Shown in pieces: positions 11,156 to 21,203 of a DNA stretch of 64,000 bases (the stretch's first letter is position 1; each line of letters opens with the position of its first letter). The DNA lies in contig CAMYON010000006.1 in NCBI GenBank assembly GCA_947260025.1, positions 52,050 through 116,049 of the forward strand, written 5' to 3'. The notes beneath the pieces were generated by a model. The model searched no databases and was not told the origin of the DNA. It saw only the letters and a list, made by a program, of their open reading frames with translations. Source of the DNA: an uncultured Gammaproteobacteria bacterium. Lineage in GTDB: Bacteria; Pseudomonadota; Gammaproteobacteria; GCA-001735895. The position numbers and the translations under genes were made by a program.

Positions 11156-11280
11156 TCTGGGCTGCTTCGCTTGCGATTGCGGCGTTATTTTTCTCGGCGA
11201 GACGATCGCGTACTTTTAGTACGCTCACGCCTTCGCCGATAAAAATGCCTTGCACTCTCGGCGCTCGCGACGCCCAGATC
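11154..11280. repeat. Imperfect palindromic element overlapping the rpsI stop codon
   Basis: Ends GATCTGGGC...GCCCAGATC (9/9); internal arms ATTTTTCTCGGCGA vs revcomp ATTTTTATCGGCGA (13/14); apex GCGTAC-TTTTA-GTACGC. Confidence 0.7.
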
Positions 11281-11292
11281 GATCTAGATTAG

Positions 11293-11319
11293 AAAAGCCC
11301 GCTTCTGCGGGCTTTTTTT
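11293..11319 (+). terminator. Rho-independent terminator downstream of rpsI
   Basis: AAAAGCCCGC-TTCT-GCGGGCTTTTTTT; A-tract on the other side allows bidirectional function. Confidence 0.85.
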
Positions 11320-11325
11320 GTTCCA

Positions 11326-11462
11326 GGTCGCTTCGAGGGGGTCAGAGCAAAAATATCGTCAATATCGAGTCGGGGAGAAAAGTGTCCATGATATTTTTGG
11401 TCTGACCCCAGCCTTCTCAAATTTCGAACAGTCATTTTTGCTCTGACCCCCTCGAAGCGACC
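11326..11462. repeat. MITE-like element bounded by a perfect 29-bp inverted repeat
   Basis: 11326-11354 GGTCGCTTCGAGGGGGTCAGAGCAAAAAT is the exact reverse complement of 11434-11462; third related motif ATTTTTGGTCTGACCCCA at about 11392-11409. Confidence 0.85.
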
Positions 11463-11474
11463 CGGGATACCAAA

Positions 11475-12146
11475 TCAATCTGAATCTCGGGTATAACGCA
11501 CGACGCCCTTATCGGTGCCTAGAATCAGTACGTCCGCCGGGCGGTGGGCGAACAGGCCGTTGCTGACCACGCCGGTAATCTGGTTGATACGGGTTTCGAG
11601 ATCGGGCGCATCGCTGATGGCGAGCCCGTGCAGATCCAGGATCTGGTTGCCGTTGTCGGTAATCGTGCCGTTGCGCAGGCGCGGTTCGCCGCCCAGCGCG
11701 CGCAGCGCGTCGGCGACCAGTTCGCGCGCCATCGGAATAACCTCCACCGGCAGCGGGAACGCGCCCAGCACGTCCACCAGTTTGCTGTCGTCGGCAATGC
11801 AGACGAACTCCCGGCTGGCCGCTGCGACGATTTTTTCACGCGTCAACGCGCCGCCACCGCCCTTGATCAGATGTAATTGCGCGTTCGATTCATCCGCACC
11901 GTCGACGTACAGGTCGAGTTTGCCGACCTCGTTTAGATCGACAACCTTGATGCCGTGCCCGCGCAGGCGCTCGCTGGAGGCCTCGGAGCTCGAGACCGCG
12001 GCCTTGACCTGGGTTGCCATTTTTGCGGCAAGCAAATCGATGAAATGGTTGACGGTCGAACCCGTACCAACGCCGATTATCGAATCGGGTTTGACGTGAT
12101 CGACGGCGGCCTCGGCGGCGATTCGCTTCTTATCTTCGGGGTTCAT
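11475..12146 (-). CDS. rpiA: Ribose-5-phosphate isomerase A
   Basis: [48 protein letters not shown]. Confidence 0.97.
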   Translation of the reverse strand: MNPEDKKRIAAEAAVDHVKPDSIIGVGTGSTVNHFIDLLAAKMATQVKAAVSSSEASSERLRGHGIKVVDLNEVGKLDLYVDGADESNAQLHLIKGGGGALTREKIVAAASREFVCIADDSKLVDVLGAFPLPVEVIPMARELVADALRALGGEPRLRNGTITDNGNQILDLHGLAISDAPDLETRINQITGVVSNGLFAHRPADVLILGTDKGVVRYTRDSD

Positions 12147-12258
12147 TGATTTACCTGTTGCTTCGCGTACGATCAATTATGATAATCAGCAGCAAGCAGC
12201 GCAAGAGATTGCGCTGTTTTGCTTGGGGCAAAATCACAACTAACCGAATTAACGGGCT

Positions 12259-13782
12259 ATGCGTAAAGAAAAATTTCTAGAGAAAATATTGACCGCCAGG
12301 GTATACGACGTGGCCCGCGAGACGCCGCTGGATTTCATGCCGAAAATATCGGCGCGTTATGACAGCAAGGTTTTTCTCAAGCGCGAAGACTTGCAGCCGG
12401 TGTTTTCATTCAAATGCAGGGGCGCCTTCAACAAGATTTACCAGGAGCTGCAGGCCAATCCGGGGCTCAAAGGCGTTATCACCGCCTCGGCGGGTAATCA
12501 TGCGCAAGGCGTGGCGCTTGCCGCCAGCAAACTCCATCTGAAGGCGACTATCGTCATGCCGACCACGACTCCCGACATCAAGGTGTCTGCGGTTCGGGCT
12601 TACGGCGCCAAGGCGGTTTTGTATGGCGAGAACTTCGATGCCGCCAAGGACTACTGTCTCAAGCTGGCAAAAAAAGAGAAGCTGGCGTTCATTCATCCGT
12701 TCGACGATTTTGACGTCATGGCTGGCCAGGGCACGATTGCCCACGAGCTAATACGCCAGCACCCGGGCAAGATCGACGCAATTTTTGTGGCGGTCGGCGG
12801 CGGCGGGCTGATCGCGGGTATCGCCGGTTTCATGAAAGCGGTCAAACCCGAAACCAGAATTATCGGCGTCGAGCCTGATGACGCGGCCTGTTTTTACGAG
12901 GCGCGCAAGGCGGGCAGGCGAGTGATCCTGAAGGAGGTTGGCATTTTTGCCGATGGCGTGGCGGTCAAACAGGTCGGTAAGAAAACTTTTTCCATGATCA
13001 AGGACCTGGTCGACGACGTGATCCTGGTCTCCACCGACCAGATATGTGCGGCCATCAAGGATACTTACGAAGATACCCGCGCTATCTGCGAGCCTGCGGG
13101 AGCCTTATCGCTCGCCGGCATGAAGAAATATATCGAAACCGAGGGTCGCCAGGGCGAGACCTATGTCGCGATAAACTGTGGCGCCAACATGAATTTCGAT
13201 CGCTTGCGACACGTGTCGGAACGCGCCGAGCTCGGTGAGGATCGCGAGGCGTTACTCGCGGTCGAGATTCCGGAACGGCCGGGCAGTTTCAAACGCCTGT
13301 GCCAGTTGATTGGCCATCGCTCGATTACCGAGTTTAATTATCGTTATTCCGATGCCAGGGTTGCCCGCGTTTTTGCCGGCGTTCAGTTGACCCACGGTAT
13401 CGACGAAAAAAACAAGCTTATTGCCAGGTTGCAGGGAAAAGGTTACCGGGTCGTCGACATGACCGGCAACGAGGTCGCCAAGCTGCATACCCGCTATATG
13501 ATCGGTGGGCATCCTGGTAGCAGCGTGAGCAACGAGCACCTTTATCGCTTCCAGTTTCCTGAAAAGCCGGGTGCCTTATTAGATTTTTTGATGAAGGTGG
13601 GTAACCGTTGGAACATCAGCCTGTTCCATTACCGTAATCATGGCTCCAATTTTGGCCGTATCCTGATGGGCTTCCAGGTCGATCGTGGAGACCTCCGGGC
13701 TTTTAACGTATTCCTCAAGAGCCTCAAGATCCCCTATTGGGACGAGACCGGCAACGAGGCCTACGAACTGTTCCTGCGGTAG
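12259..13782 (+). CDS. ilvA: Threonine ammonia-lyase, biosynthetic (two C-terminal ACT-like domains)
   Basis: LKREDLQPVFSFKCRGAFNK (PLP lysine), ITASAGNHAQGVALAA, AVGGGGLIAGIA, ERPGSFKRLCQLIG. Confidence 0.97.
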   Translation: MRKEKFLEKILTARVYDVARETPLDFMPKISARYDSKVFLKREDLQPVFSFKCRGAFNKIYQELQANPGLKGVITASAGNHAQGVALAASKLHLKATIVMPTTTPDIKVSAVRAYGAKAVLYGENFDAAKDYCLKLAKKEKLAFIHPFDDFDVMAGQGTIAHELIRQHPGKIDAIFVAVGGGGLIAGIAGFMKAVKPETRIIGVEPDDAACFYEARKAGRRVILKEVGIFADGVAVKQVGKKTFSMIKDLVDDVILVSTDQICAAIKDTYEDTRAICEPAGALSLAGMKKYIETEGRQGETYVAINCGANMNFDRLRHVSERAELGEDREALLAVEIPERPGSFKRLCQLIGHRSITEFNYRYSDARVARVFAGVQLTHGIDEKNKLIARLQGKGYRVVDMTGNEVAKLHTRYMIGGHPGSSVSNEHLYRFQFPEKPGALLDFLMKVGNRWNISLFHYRNHGSNFGRILMGFQVDRGDLRAFNVFLKSLKIPYWDETGNEAYELFLR

Positions 13783-13861
13783 CAGCCGACGCTTAATGCG
13801 GCTTGCCATCAAGTCGTTTTAAGTACCCGGATTACAACGAAGAAGTTCGAGGAGAGGATAC

Positions 13862-14037
13862 CAACCACGGTGCCGTCGCAAATCTATCAACCTTGAACCA
13901 AAGGTTCAGGTGGGGTTATTGGCAACCCATCAGGCTTCCTGACTCGTCAGGCATGCACACCAGTGTTACACGAAAGTCCCCGAGATTGATAAATAGGCTC
14001 AAGGATTATGATGAATGCTAACGAACACCGTAGTCAG
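13862..14037 (-). ncRNA. ssrS: 6S RNA
   Basis: The reverse strand contains blocks resembling E. coli 6S RNA: CCTTGAGCCTATTT, GGTGTGCATGCCTGACGAGTCAGGAAGCCT, CACCTGAACCTTTGGTTCAAGGTTG, TGCGACGGCA; closing stem CTACGGTG/CACCGTGG; location beside zapA as in other gammaproteobacteria. Ends approximate. Confidence 0.88.
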
Positions 14038-14104
14038 TATGAGATGACTATGGCCCGAAACTGGTGAAAAGTAAAATATAAAATTCTAATAGCCTGGATG
14101 ACTA

Positions 14105-14416
14105 TCAGATTTCGAGCTGTTTTGCCTGCTCGAGTACGCGGGAAATCTTGTGCTCCAGGTCCTTCAGGCGAGGCGGCAGCTCCTGGCCGAGTTCCTTGTC
14201 GACATTGCTGGTCCTGAGCAGGTCGTTGGCCATATTGAGCGCGGTGATGACCGCGATTCGCTCCGAGCCCAGGACGTGACCGGAATCGCGCACTTCGCGC
14301 ATCTTGCTGTCGAGGAACTTGGCGGATTCCAGCAGCGCCGATTGCTCGCCGGGCGGACAGGCGACCTTGTAGTCCTTGTCGAGTATGGAAATATTGATCG
14401 GTTGGGGGTCTGTCAT
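14105..14416 (-). CDS. zapA: Cell division protein ZapA
   Basis: PINISILDKDYKVACPPGEQSALLESAKFLDSKMREVRDSGHVLGSERIAVITALNMANDLL. Confidence 0.93.
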   Translation of the reverse strand: MTDPQPINISILDKDYKVACPPGEQSALLESAKFLDSKMREVRDSGHVLGSERIAVITALNMANDLLRTSNVDKELGQELPPRLKDLEHKISRVLEQAKQLEI

Positions 14417-14643
14417 GAGCCTAGTTCGAGTGATCGCAGTCTAGAAATCATCGCCTCAACCCGGCTACGCGCCAGTTCGGTCTTTTCGATCAGTTGAGAA
14501 CGTTCGGTAACCAGCTTGTCTTTTTGCTGTCTAAGGCTGGTATTTTCGTCTTTTAGAGAGCCGACGGTATTGATCAGCTCGTCGATACGTAGCTCGAGCT
14601 GTCTGAGGTCGTCTTCCGTGTATACGTTTTTATCTGAGGTCAT
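14413..14643 (-). CDS. TIGR02449/ZapB-like coiled-coil protein
   Basis: MTSDKNVYTEDDLRQLELRIDELINTVGSLKDENTSLRQQKDKL...; overlaps the zapA start; the listed ORF is over-extended. Confidence 0.8.
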   Translation of the reverse strand: MTSDKNVYTEDDLRQLELRIDELINTVGSLKDENTSLRQQKDKLVTERSQLIEKTELARSRVEAMISRLRSLELGS

Positions 14644-14751
14644 AGTGCAATCATCGGGCCTTAAGTCGCGCAGGTCAACATGCAGTTGCTTTTTGCCGCA
14701 GGGTGCCAGTGCTAGAATGCAAAAATTATACGAATCTGCGAGTTTTCTACA

Positions 14752-15294
14752 ATGCTCGATTTTGACCGGGTACAAATAGCACTGGAGGGCCTGGGCGCGA
14801 CCGCCGATGCGGCCGAGTCCCACGGTACCCTGTGTGCGCTGCTGCTGGATAATGCGGTATTCGCAACCTGGCTGAGCCACACGCTGGAAGACTTGCCCGA
14901 CCAGGGCAACGTGCTGGCCGCGGAGCAGCTCGGCGTGCTCGAGGAACTCTATCAACTGACGCGCGAGCAATTGAACGACGAAGAGCTCGGACTGCAGCTG
15001 TTGTTGCCCGACGAGAGCGAGGATTTCGGCCTGCGTCTGCTCGGTTTGGCCGGCTGGTGCCAGGGATTTTTGTATGGTGTCGGCGTCGTGGGCATCGCCA
15101 GCGATGACAGGCTGGATGCCGAGGCGCGCGAGTGTTTGTCAGATCTGCTCGAAATTAGTAAGCTCCGCCATGACGAGGAAAGCAGTGAAGAATCAGAGCT
15201 GCAGTTTGCGGAAATTGTCGAGCATGTGCGTATGTCGGCGCTGCTGTTGCACGAGACCGTAAATCCGTTGAAACCTGAGTTGACCGTGCATTGA
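14752..15294 (+). CDS. UPF0149 (YgfB/YecA) family protein
   Basis: ESHGTLCALL...WCQGFLYGVGVV; upstream of pepP as in other gammaproteobacteria. Confidence 0.88.
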   Translation: MLDFDRVQIALEGLGATADAAESHGTLCALLLDNAVFATWLSHTLEDLPDQGNVLAAEQLGVLEELYQLTREQLNDEELGLQLLLPDESEDFGLRLLGLAGWCQGFLYGVGVVGIASDDRLDAEARECLSDLLEISKLRHDEESSEESELQFAEIVEHVRMSALLLHETVNPLKPELTVH

Positions 15295-15367
15295 AGCAAT
15301 TGCGTGGACAGGTTGGTTGTTTCCAGAATGGAACAAGTAAACCGTCGCCCTGCATACCTGGAGTTAT

Positions 15368-16672
15368 ATGAAACCTGCCGAATTCAAACGCCGCCGGCAT
15401 CAGTTGATGAAGATGATGGGCAAGAACACGATCGCGATTCTGCCGTCGGCCTCCGAAATCATCCGCAATCGCGATGCCCACTTCCCGTTTCGCCAGGACA
15501 GCGATTTCCTATACCTGACCGGTTTCAACGAGCCCGAGGCGGTGATGGTGCTTATTCCGGGCCGCAAGCATGGCGAATACATCCTGTTCTGCCGCGAGAA
15601 AAACCCGGAGCAGGAAACCTGGAACGGTCGCCGTGCCGGTCAGGAAGGCGCGGTCGAAATTTATGGCGCCGACGACTCTTTCCCGATTGACGATATCGAC
15701 GACATCCTGCCGGGTTTGCTCGAGGGCACCGACAGTATTTATTACACCATGGGCGGTTCTGCGGAATTCGACAAGCGCCTGATCGGCTGGGTCAACCACA
15801 TCAAGGCACAGTCACGCGCCGGACTCCACGTGCCGTCAGAGTTCGTATCGCTGGACTACATCCTGCACGACATGCGGTTGTTCAAGAGCCGTGAAGAACT
15901 GCGCCTGATGCGCAAGGCGGCGACGATCAACGTGCGCGCGCACAAGCGCGCGATGAAGCTCTGTGCGCCTGGCAAGCATGAATACCAGATTGAAGCCGAG
16001 TTCGACCACGAGTACCGTAGCCACAACGCCAGTCACGCTTACTCGTCGATTGTTGGCGGCGGTGCCAACGGCTGTATTCTGCATTACACCGAAAACACCG
16101 ACCCGCTGCAGGATGGCGACCTGCTGTTGATCGATGCCGGTTGTGAGGTCGAAGGCTACGCCTCCGATATTACCCGCACCTTTCCGATCAACGGTAAGTA
16201 TTCGAAGGCACAGCGGGAACTCTACGATATCGTACTCGCCGCGCATACCGCCGCGGTCAAAAAGGTCAAGCCCGGCAACCACTGGAACGATCCGCACAAT
16301 GCCGCGGTGCGCGTAATCACCAGGGGTCTGGTGGAGCTGAAATTACTCAAGGGCAGCGTGTCGAAGTTGATCAAGGAACAGGCCTATCGCAAGTTCTACA
16401 TGCATCGCACCGGCCACTGGCTGGGGCTCGATGTGCACGACGTCGGCGATTACAAGGTTGGCGACCAGTGGCGCCTGCTCGAACCCGGCATGGTAATGAC
16501 GATCGAGCCCGGCATATACATTCCGGCGAAAACCCGCGGTGTACATCGCAAGTGGTGGGATATCGGCATTCGGATCGAGGACGACGTGCTCGTCACTCGC
16601 CAGGGCTACGAAATTCTGACCGATGGCCTGCCGCGCAAGGCCAGCGAAATCGAAGCCCTGATGGCGAGTTAG
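15368..16672 (+). CDS. pepP: Xaa-Pro aminopeptidase P
   Basis: LLIDAGCEVEGYASDITRTFPINGK, HRTGHWLGLDVHDVG, MTIEPGIYIP metal-binding motifs. Confidence 0.96.
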   Translation: MKPAEFKRRRHQLMKMMGKNTIAILPSASEIIRNRDAHFPFRQDSDFLYLTGFNEPEAVMVLIPGRKHGEYILFCREKNPEQETWNGRRAGQEGAVEIYGADDSFPIDDIDDILPGLLEGTDSIYYTMGGSAEFDKRLIGWVNHIKAQSRAGLHVPSEFVSLDYILHDMRLFKSREELRLMRKAATINVRAHKRAMKLCAPGKHEYQIEAEFDHEYRSHNASHAYSSIVGGGANGCILHYTENTDPLQDGDLLLIDAGCEVEGYASDITRTFPINGKYSKAQRELYDIVLAAHTAAVKKVKPGNHWNDPHNAAVRVITRGLVELKLLKGSVSKLIKEQAYRKFYMHRTGHWLGLDVHDVGDYKVGDQWRLLEPGMVMTIEPGIYIPAKTRGVHRKWWDIGIRIEDDVLVTRQGYEILTDGLPRKASEIEALMAS

Positions 16673-16681
16673 TGCGCATCG

Positions 16682-17902
16682 ATGAAGCAAGAGATGCGCG
16701 ATATCACGATTATCGGCGGTGGCCTGGTCGGCTTGTGCGCGGCTCTGATACTGCAACACCCGGCGCGACGCGTCAGCATCATCGAGGCCGCCGATCTGGG
16801 CCAGCCCCAGCCCGGTGGTTTGAACTCGCGTTCGATTGCGCTCGCCGCCAGCAGCATGCAAATCTTCAGAGCGCTCGGCATATCGCCACAGGTCGAAGCA
16901 AGCGCCGCGCCAATCCGCAACATACATGTATCTTCGCGCGGGCGCTGGGGCGTAACCCGACTCAGGGCCGACGATTACGAGCTCGACGCGCTCGGTTACG
17001 TGATTGAAAACAATGCCCTTAGCCGGATTCTGCTGGAGGCAGTCGAGACCTCCGAGAATATCGAGCTCGAGGACAGGGCCGCCTTCGAGTCGATTGCGCA
17101 GGCGACCAGCGTCGAGATCGGATACCGCAGGAACGATCGGTTAGAACGGCTTGAAACGGGCCTGGCCCTGATTGCCGACGGGGCTCGCTCACAGACTCGC
17201 GACGCGCTCGGCATCGGGCATCGGGTCATCGACTATGACCAGGCCGTGGTCATCTGCAATGTCGAAGTCAGCAAACCTAAGCCGGATACCGCCTATGAAC
17301 GCTTCACCACCCAGGGTCCGTTGGCGATGCTGCCGCTGGGCGGCAAGAAATATGCCTGCGTATGGACGCTCTCGCTGGAGCGGGCTGCCGAGATTTACGC
17401 GCTCGACGAGTCGGAATTCTGCGCGCAATTGCAGGATTTTTTCGGTCATCGGCTGGGTCTGGTCGAACGCGCCGGGGATCGGTTCTCGTTACCGATTCAG
17501 CGCACACGTGCCGATGCACTGCAGCAGGGGCGGTGTCTGTTGATCGGTAACGCGGCCAATGCTCTGCACCCGGTTGCCGGTCAGAGTTTCAACCTGGCGT
17601 TGCGCGATGTAGCCGCGCTCTACGAGCTGCTGGCGGATCGAGATCTGGCGCAGTTCGACGATGCGGCGATCGAGGCTATTGCGCATGAATACGAAACCGG
17701 GCGCTCGCGTGAACAACGCCAGGTGATTCGCTATGGGGACGGCCTGGTCACACTGTTCTCGAATGAACTGCCATTATTCGATCAGCTGCGCGCGGCCGGA
17801 TTGGGCGTGCTCGATGTACTGCCGCCGCTGAAGGCCCAGGCCGCGTATGCCGGAATGGGCATGACCTTCGGCGGCAACCGGCTGTTGCGGGGGCACCGGT
17901 GA
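16682..17902 (+). CDS. ubiH: FAD-dependent 2-octaprenyl-6-methoxyphenol hydroxylase-like protein
   Basis: ITIIGGGLVGLCAALIL, LIGNAANALHPVAGQSFNLALRDVAAL. Confidence 0.88.
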   Translation: MKQEMRDITIIGGGLVGLCAALILQHPARRVSIIEAADLGQPQPGGLNSRSIALAASSMQIFRALGISPQVEASAAPIRNIHVSSRGRWGVTRLRADDYELDALGYVIENNALSRILLEAVETSENIELEDRAAFESIAQATSVEIGYRRNDRLERLETGLALIADGARSQTRDALGIGHRVIDYDQAVVICNVEVSKPKPDTAYERFTTQGPLAMLPLGGKKYACVWTLSLERAAEIYALDESEFCAQLQDFFGHRLGLVERAGDRFSLPIQRTRADALQQGRCLLIGNAANALHPVAGQSFNLALRDVAALYELLADRDLAQFDDAAIEAIAHEYETGRSREQRQVIRYGDGLVTLFSNELPLFDQLRAAGLGVLDVLPPLKAQAAYAGMGMTFGGNRLLRGHR

Positions 17903-19080
17903 ATTCGCCAGAGTTCGACATCGTCATTGCCGGCGCCGGCATGGTCGGCGCCTGCGCCGCCCATGCGCTCGCGGGTAATGGTTTCAGGGTGGCGCTGGTC
18001 GAGGCGATGCCGCCGGCGGCCGACACCGCCAGCGATACGGCTTATGACTTGCGGGTGTCGGCAATCAGCCCGCGCTCGCGTGAGATTCTCGAACGACCTG
18101 GAATCTGGCAGCAGCTGGATCAGGAACGCGTCTGTTACTACGAACAAATGCATATCTGGCACCAGCACGGCTCGGCCAGCATTGCTTTCGATGCGGTCGA
18201 CCTGGCGCGCGATAATCTGGGCGCAATCGTGGAAAATCGGCTGTTGCAGCAAACCCTGTATCGAGCCTGCCGGCAACAGCCGCGGATCGAATGGTTTATG
18301 CCCGACAGCGTGGAGCAATTGCTGGTCAACAGCGCGCAGGGGGTTGAGCTGCGGCTCGGCTCCGGTCGCTGCCTGAGCGCCGATCTGCTGCTCGCGGCCG
18401 ACGGACGCAACTCGCCGACGCGCGGCCTGGCCGGAATCGAGGCTCGCAGCGGGCAGTACCGGCAAACCGCGATTGTTGCCAACGTCGATACCGAGCTGCC
18501 GCACCGGCACACCGCCTGGCAGCGATTTTTAAGCACCGGCCCGCTGGCTTTCCTGCCGTTGGCCAACGGCCAGAGTTCGATCGTATGGTCCTGCGACGAT
18601 GCCTTCGCCGCGGAACTCACCGAGGCCGATGACGACGCATTCTGTCGGGCGCTGGAAGCAGCCTTCGAATACAAACTGGGTGCTGTCACCGGCTGCAGCG
18701 CACGCCAGAGTTTTCCGCTTGGCTGGCACGGTTGCGAGCGTTGGCTCAGCGGACGGGTGTTACTGATCGGCGATGCCGCGCACGGTGTGCATCCGCTGGC
18801 CGGGCAGGGAGTGAATCTCGGCTTTAGCGACGTCGATCTGCTGGCCAGGCTGGTGGCTGACAAATCGCACCTGGCAACGCAAAGACAATTGCGTCGTTAT
18901 GAACGGCAGCGCAAGAGCGAGACCTGGCTGGCGACGACGAGCTTCAGCGGGCTCAAATGGATTTATGGACTTGAACAAAAACCGTTGACTGGCATCCGCG
19001 ACCTGGGCATGAGAGTCATCGAAGAAACCCCCTGGTTCAAGCGCGCCATGATGCAACAAGCCATCCAGAATCTAAGTTAG
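17899..19080 (+). CDS. UbiH/UbiF/VisC family FAD-dependent hydroxylase (UbiI-like)
   Basis: IVIAGAGMVGACAAHALAG, LIGDAAHGVHPLAGQGVNLGFSDVDLL; overlaps upstream gene by 4 nt. Confidence 0.88.
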   Translation: MNSPEFDIVIAGAGMVGACAAHALAGNGFRVALVEAMPPAADTASDTAYDLRVSAISPRSREILERPGIWQQLDQERVCYYEQMHIWHQHGSASIAFDAVDLARDNLGAIVENRLLQQTLYRACRQQPRIEWFMPDSVEQLLVNSAQGVELRLGSGRCLSADLLLAADGRNSPTRGLAGIEARSGQYRQTAIVANVDTELPHRHTAWQRFLSTGPLAFLPLANGQSSIVWSCDDAFAAELTEADDDAFCRALEAAFEYKLGAVTGCSARQSFPLGWHGCERWLSGRVLLIGDAAHGVHPLAGQGVNLGFSDVDLLARLVADKSHLATQRQLRRYERQRKSETWLATTSFSGLKWIYGLEQKPLTGIRDLGMRVIEETPWFKRAMMQQAIQNLS

Positions 19081-19253
19081 GTAGTTTTATAACGGATACC
19101 AGGTGGGGCGTTACTAAAGTGGCTTGCGGGTGAACGGATTTGACACTCACGCGCCAGGCCTGCAATTAGTGCTTTAAATCGAGCCTCACTGGCTCTATTC
19201 TCTGCGATATTCGAGATTGACGGGTGCGATCCCGTACGAGAGGTAAACTACCG

Positions 19254-20354
19254 ATGGGAAACAGGACTCCGCTTTACCAGTGTCATCTCGACGCGGGCGC
19301 CAAGATTGTCGATTTCGCCGGCTGGGATATGCCGATCAACTACGGTTCGCAAATTGCCGAGCATGAAGCGGTGCGCAGTGACGCCGGAATGTTCGACGTC
19401 TCGCATATGACCGTGGTCGATGTCAGTGGTGCCGATGCCAGGGCTTATTTACAGCACCTGCTGGCTAACGACGTCGGCAGGTTGCAACTTCCGGGGAAGG
19501 CGCTGTACAGCTGTATGCTCAATCAACAGGGCGGCGTTATCGACGACCTGATCGTCTATTACCTGCGCGACGGGTTTTATCGCGTCGTCATCAATTCGGC
19601 CACGCGCGAAAAGGATCTTGCATGGCTCGATCGGCAGGCACAGGGCTATGCCGATCTCGTAATCAAGTTCCGTGACGACGTCGCCCTGCTGGCGGTGCAG
19701 GGTCCGAATGCGCGCGACCAGGCGATCGGCCTGTTCGAGGACTACCAGCAGGAAAGACTGCGACAACTCGCTCGCTTTCAGGGCGCGGAGTTCGACGACT
19801 GTTTCGTGGCTCGCACCGGGTATACCGGTGAAGACGGGTTCGAAATCATGATGCTGGCCGAGCAGATGCCGGAGCTGTGGCAACGCATGCTGGCGGCAGG
19901 GATTGTGCCCTGCGGGCTCGGTGCGCGCGATACGCTGCGCCTGGAAGCGGGCATGAATCTATACGGGGCCGATATGGATGAAACCACGACGCCACTGGTC
20001 TCGGGTCTGGCCTGGACCGTGGCCCTCGGCGACGCGCGCGATTTCATCGGTAAGCAGGCGCTGCTCGATCAACAGGCCGCCGGAATTCAGCAAAGTTTCG
20101 TCGGTCTGTTATTATTAGACAAGGGCGTTTTGCGTAACCATTTGAAAGTCGTCACCCCGCTGGGCGAGGGCGAAATCACCTCGGGCAGCTACTCGCCAAC
20201 CCTGCAGCGGTCGATCGCCATGGCGCGCCTGCCGGCCGGGGCGGAGGGCCGGGTGGAGGTCGAGGTGCGCAATAAAATGCTAAGTGCTGAAATTGTTAAA
20301 CTTCCCTTTGTGCGCGAGGGGAAATCCATGTTGAACGACGGGGGTAACCAATAA
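19254..20354 (+). CDS. gcvT: Glycine cleavage system aminomethyltransferase (T protein)
   Basis: [49 protein letters not shown]. Confidence 0.97.
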   Translation: MGNRTPLYQCHLDAGAKIVDFAGWDMPINYGSQIAEHEAVRSDAGMFDVSHMTVVDVSGADARAYLQHLLANDVGRLQLPGKALYSCMLNQQGGVIDDLIVYYLRDGFYRVVINSATREKDLAWLDRQAQGYADLVIKFRDDVALLAVQGPNARDQAIGLFEDYQQERLRQLARFQGAEFDDCFVARTGYTGEDGFEIMMLAEQMPELWQRMLAAGIVPCGLGARDTLRLEAGMNLYGADMDETTTPLVSGLAWTVALGDARDFIGKQALLDQQAAGIQQSFVGLLLLDKGVLRNHLKVVTPLGEGEITSGSYSPTLQRSIAMARLPAGAEGRVEVEVRNKMLSAEIVKLPFVREGKSMLNDGGNQ

Positions 20355-20743
20355 TGAGCGAAGTGCCATCAGAACTGAAGTTTTTATCTTCACACGAATG
20401 GGTTCTTATTGAAGGCGGCGTGGCGACGGTTGGCGTAACCGATCATGCACAGGAGCTGCTGGGCGACCTGGTATACGTCGAGCTGCCCGAACAGGGAAGC
20501 TCGGTTGCCGCGGGCGACTCGGTTGGCGTTATAGAATCGGTTAAGGCTGCATCCGATACTTATGCCCCGGTTAGCGGTGAAGTCATCGAAGTCAATGAAG
20601 AGCTCGAGAACGCGCCCGATAAAATCAACGACGATCCCTACGGCGACGGCTGGATGTACAAGGTTTCGATGGAAGATCCCGAAGAGGTGGGAGACCTGCT
20701 CGATGCCGAAGCCTACTCGGAAGCGATCGCCGACGAAGAATAA
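20354..20743 (+). CDS. gcvH: Glycine cleavage system H protein
   Basis: [41 protein letters not shown]...[17 protein letters not shown] (lipoyl lysine). Confidence 0.97.
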   Translation: MSEVPSELKFLSSHEWVLIEGGVATVGVTDHAQELLGDLVYVELPEQGSSVAAGDSVGVIESVKAASDTYAPVSGEVIEVNEELENAPDKINDDPYGDGWMYKVSMEDPEEVGDLLDAEAYSEAIADEE

Positions 20744-20823
20744 TTCCTGGTTTCTCGAGGTGAGTAACGCCGGGCGCTGTCCTGTCCCGCAGCGCGGCTT
20801 TGAATACCAGGGCGGGAGCCATC

Positions 20824-21186
20824 TTGGCATATAGCGGTAACAAAGGCATTTCCCGCATTATCAAGGCGACTGGCTATTCCTGGCAGGGGCTGCGTGCCGC
20901 TTACCGCGGCGAGGAAGCGTTTCGACAGGAGGTCTGGCTGTGTCTCGTGATGATTCCTCTGGGTCTGTACCTCGGGGACGGTGGCGTCGAAAAGGCCCTG
21001 CTGGTAGGCAGCCTGCTGCTGCTGCCGCTGATCGAAATTCTCAACTCGGCGCTGGAAGCGGTAGTAGATCGCTTCGGTGAAGAGCAGCACGAACTTTCGG
21101 GGCGCGCCAAGGACATGGGTTCGGCGGCGGTTGCGATCGCGATAGCGCTGGCGGCTGCGGTCTGGTTACTGGTCCTGTTGTTCTAG
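20824..21186 (+). CDS. dgkA: Diacylglycerol kinase
   Basis: IIKATGYSWQGLRAAYRGEEAFRQEV...IEILNSALEAVVDRFGEEQHELSGRAKDMGSAAV; TTG start proposed. Confidence 0.93.
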   Translation: MAYSGNKGISRIIKATGYSWQGLRAAYRGEEAFRQEVWLCLVMIPLGLYLGDGGVEKALLVGSLLLLPLIEILNSALEAVVDRFGEEQHELSGRAKDMGSAAVAIAIALAAAVWLLVLLF

Positions 21187-21203
21187 TCTCGCCCGGGAAT
21201 GAC

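Noticed and set aside
13803-14021. 72-aa plus-strand ORF
   Set aside because: Lies on the complement of the 6S RNA gene and has no protein-like features.
19081-19253. Possible glycine riboswitch upstream of gcvT
   Set aside because: I could not find the conserved glycine aptamer core; only a short ACGGG/CCCGT hairpin near the start codon is visible. An Rfam RF00504 scan would settle it.
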